Below are positions 63,526-64,000 of a stretch of DNA of 64,000 nucleotides, in pieces. The DNA is from Chaenocephalus aceratus (taxonomy: Eukaryota; Chordata; Actinopteri; Perciformes; Channichthyidae), in assembly GCA_023974075.1 (NCBI GenBank), contig CM043787.1:40304168-40368167 (forward strand). The letters run 5' to 3'. The notes under the pieces are model-generated. The model ran no database searches and was not told where the DNA came from. It worked only from the letters and a program-made list of their open reading frames with translations. Made by a program: the position numbers and the translations under genes. Numbering within the stretch: position 1 is the first letter of the stretch; every line of letters begins with the position of its first letter.

Positions 63526-63604
<79 letters not shown>

Positions 63605-63610
63605 CTCTCT
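63499..63610. repeat. (CT)n microsatellite with CTCCTC breaks
   Basis: 112 bp of CT; an imperfect 5' third is followed by a pure core at about 63536-63590. Confidence 0.97.
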
Positions 63611-64000
63611 GTCCTCTAAGTGGTTAAATTGAAAATAATTGTGCAGACAGACCCCAGAATGCAATCAAAGTGCGGTACAATGTACTTGGGAAAGAAGCTG
63701 GTATTATTAGGTTGGAGAGAGTACTAAGTGTATAGTGAAATACCTCAGAGAGTAATTGTACACCTTCAGACTTTATTAAAGCTAATAGGTTTATATATAC
63801 CTCCCCGAGGCTGGTCAATTCATTAGTTGTAACCGTTAGGAACTATTACGCACACAACAAAGTCAGAGCGTAGAGACAGAGGAAGAATGTGCAGCTGCAC
63901 GCATCTATTCATCTATTATTGAGATTAGTTTATCACATTATTCTAAGTTACATTGCAAAAAATATTATATAAAAATGCATCAGATGAAATGTTATTAAAA
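63611..64000. other. Unique sequence, no gene seen
   Basis: No coding frame, RNA gene or repeat family recognised up to the window edge. Confidence 0.4.

Overview
This window looks like nuclear DNA from a ray-finned (teleost) fish. The evidence is the repeat content rather than any named host gene. It holds very dense and long (CA)n/(GT)n microsatellites, 3' ends of L2/Rex-type LINEs with fish-style tails, a tRNA-derived SINE with an L2-like tail, a hAT-type non-autonomous element, TTAA-flanked MITEs, a rearranged Tc1-like transposon and a complete Ty3/gypsy retrotransposon. No prokaryotic operon, rRNA, tRNA gene or CRISPR array was seen.

Region by region. 1-375 is the 3' end of a LINE. 0.7-1.1 kb holds two microsatellites, one of about 109 CA units. 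2.1-9.7 kb is a nest of elements: two inverted arms of about 500 bp (2131-2626 and 9176-9697) bound a DNA-transposon-like unit. Inside that unit sits a complete minus-strand Ty3/gypsy element (2833-7688) with identical 185-bp LTRs, a CTGGC target duplication, a tRNA-Leu-type primer site, a polypurine tract and one intact 1351-codon gag-pol frame. 10.0-11.2 kb holds four short open segments with good splice signals that read as the 3' part of an unrecognised plus-strand host gene; the third carries a one-base frame break. 12.4-15.0 kb is a second transposon nest (LINE tail, SINE, hAT-like element, broken L2 LINE).

From 15 kb to the end there is no long gene. The sequence is mostly unique AT-rich DNA cut by about 40 dinucleotide tracts, with scattered elements: two copies of one TTAA MITE (20.5 and 27.05 kb), LINE tails (34.7 and 43.8 kb), a GT-associated repeat (36.35 kb), a fold-back Tc1 derivative (49.56-50.39 kb) and an LTR-like repeat (60.3 kb). 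This is what one expects of large introns or a gene desert. Phase-compatible splice-bounded candidates at 55208-55274 and 57139-57171 suggest that at least part of it lies in introns of a plus-strand gene.

The only coding sequence supported with high confidence is the retrotransposon polyprotein. The host exons are predictions from reading frame, splice consensus and phase only; no database search was possible, so products are not named.
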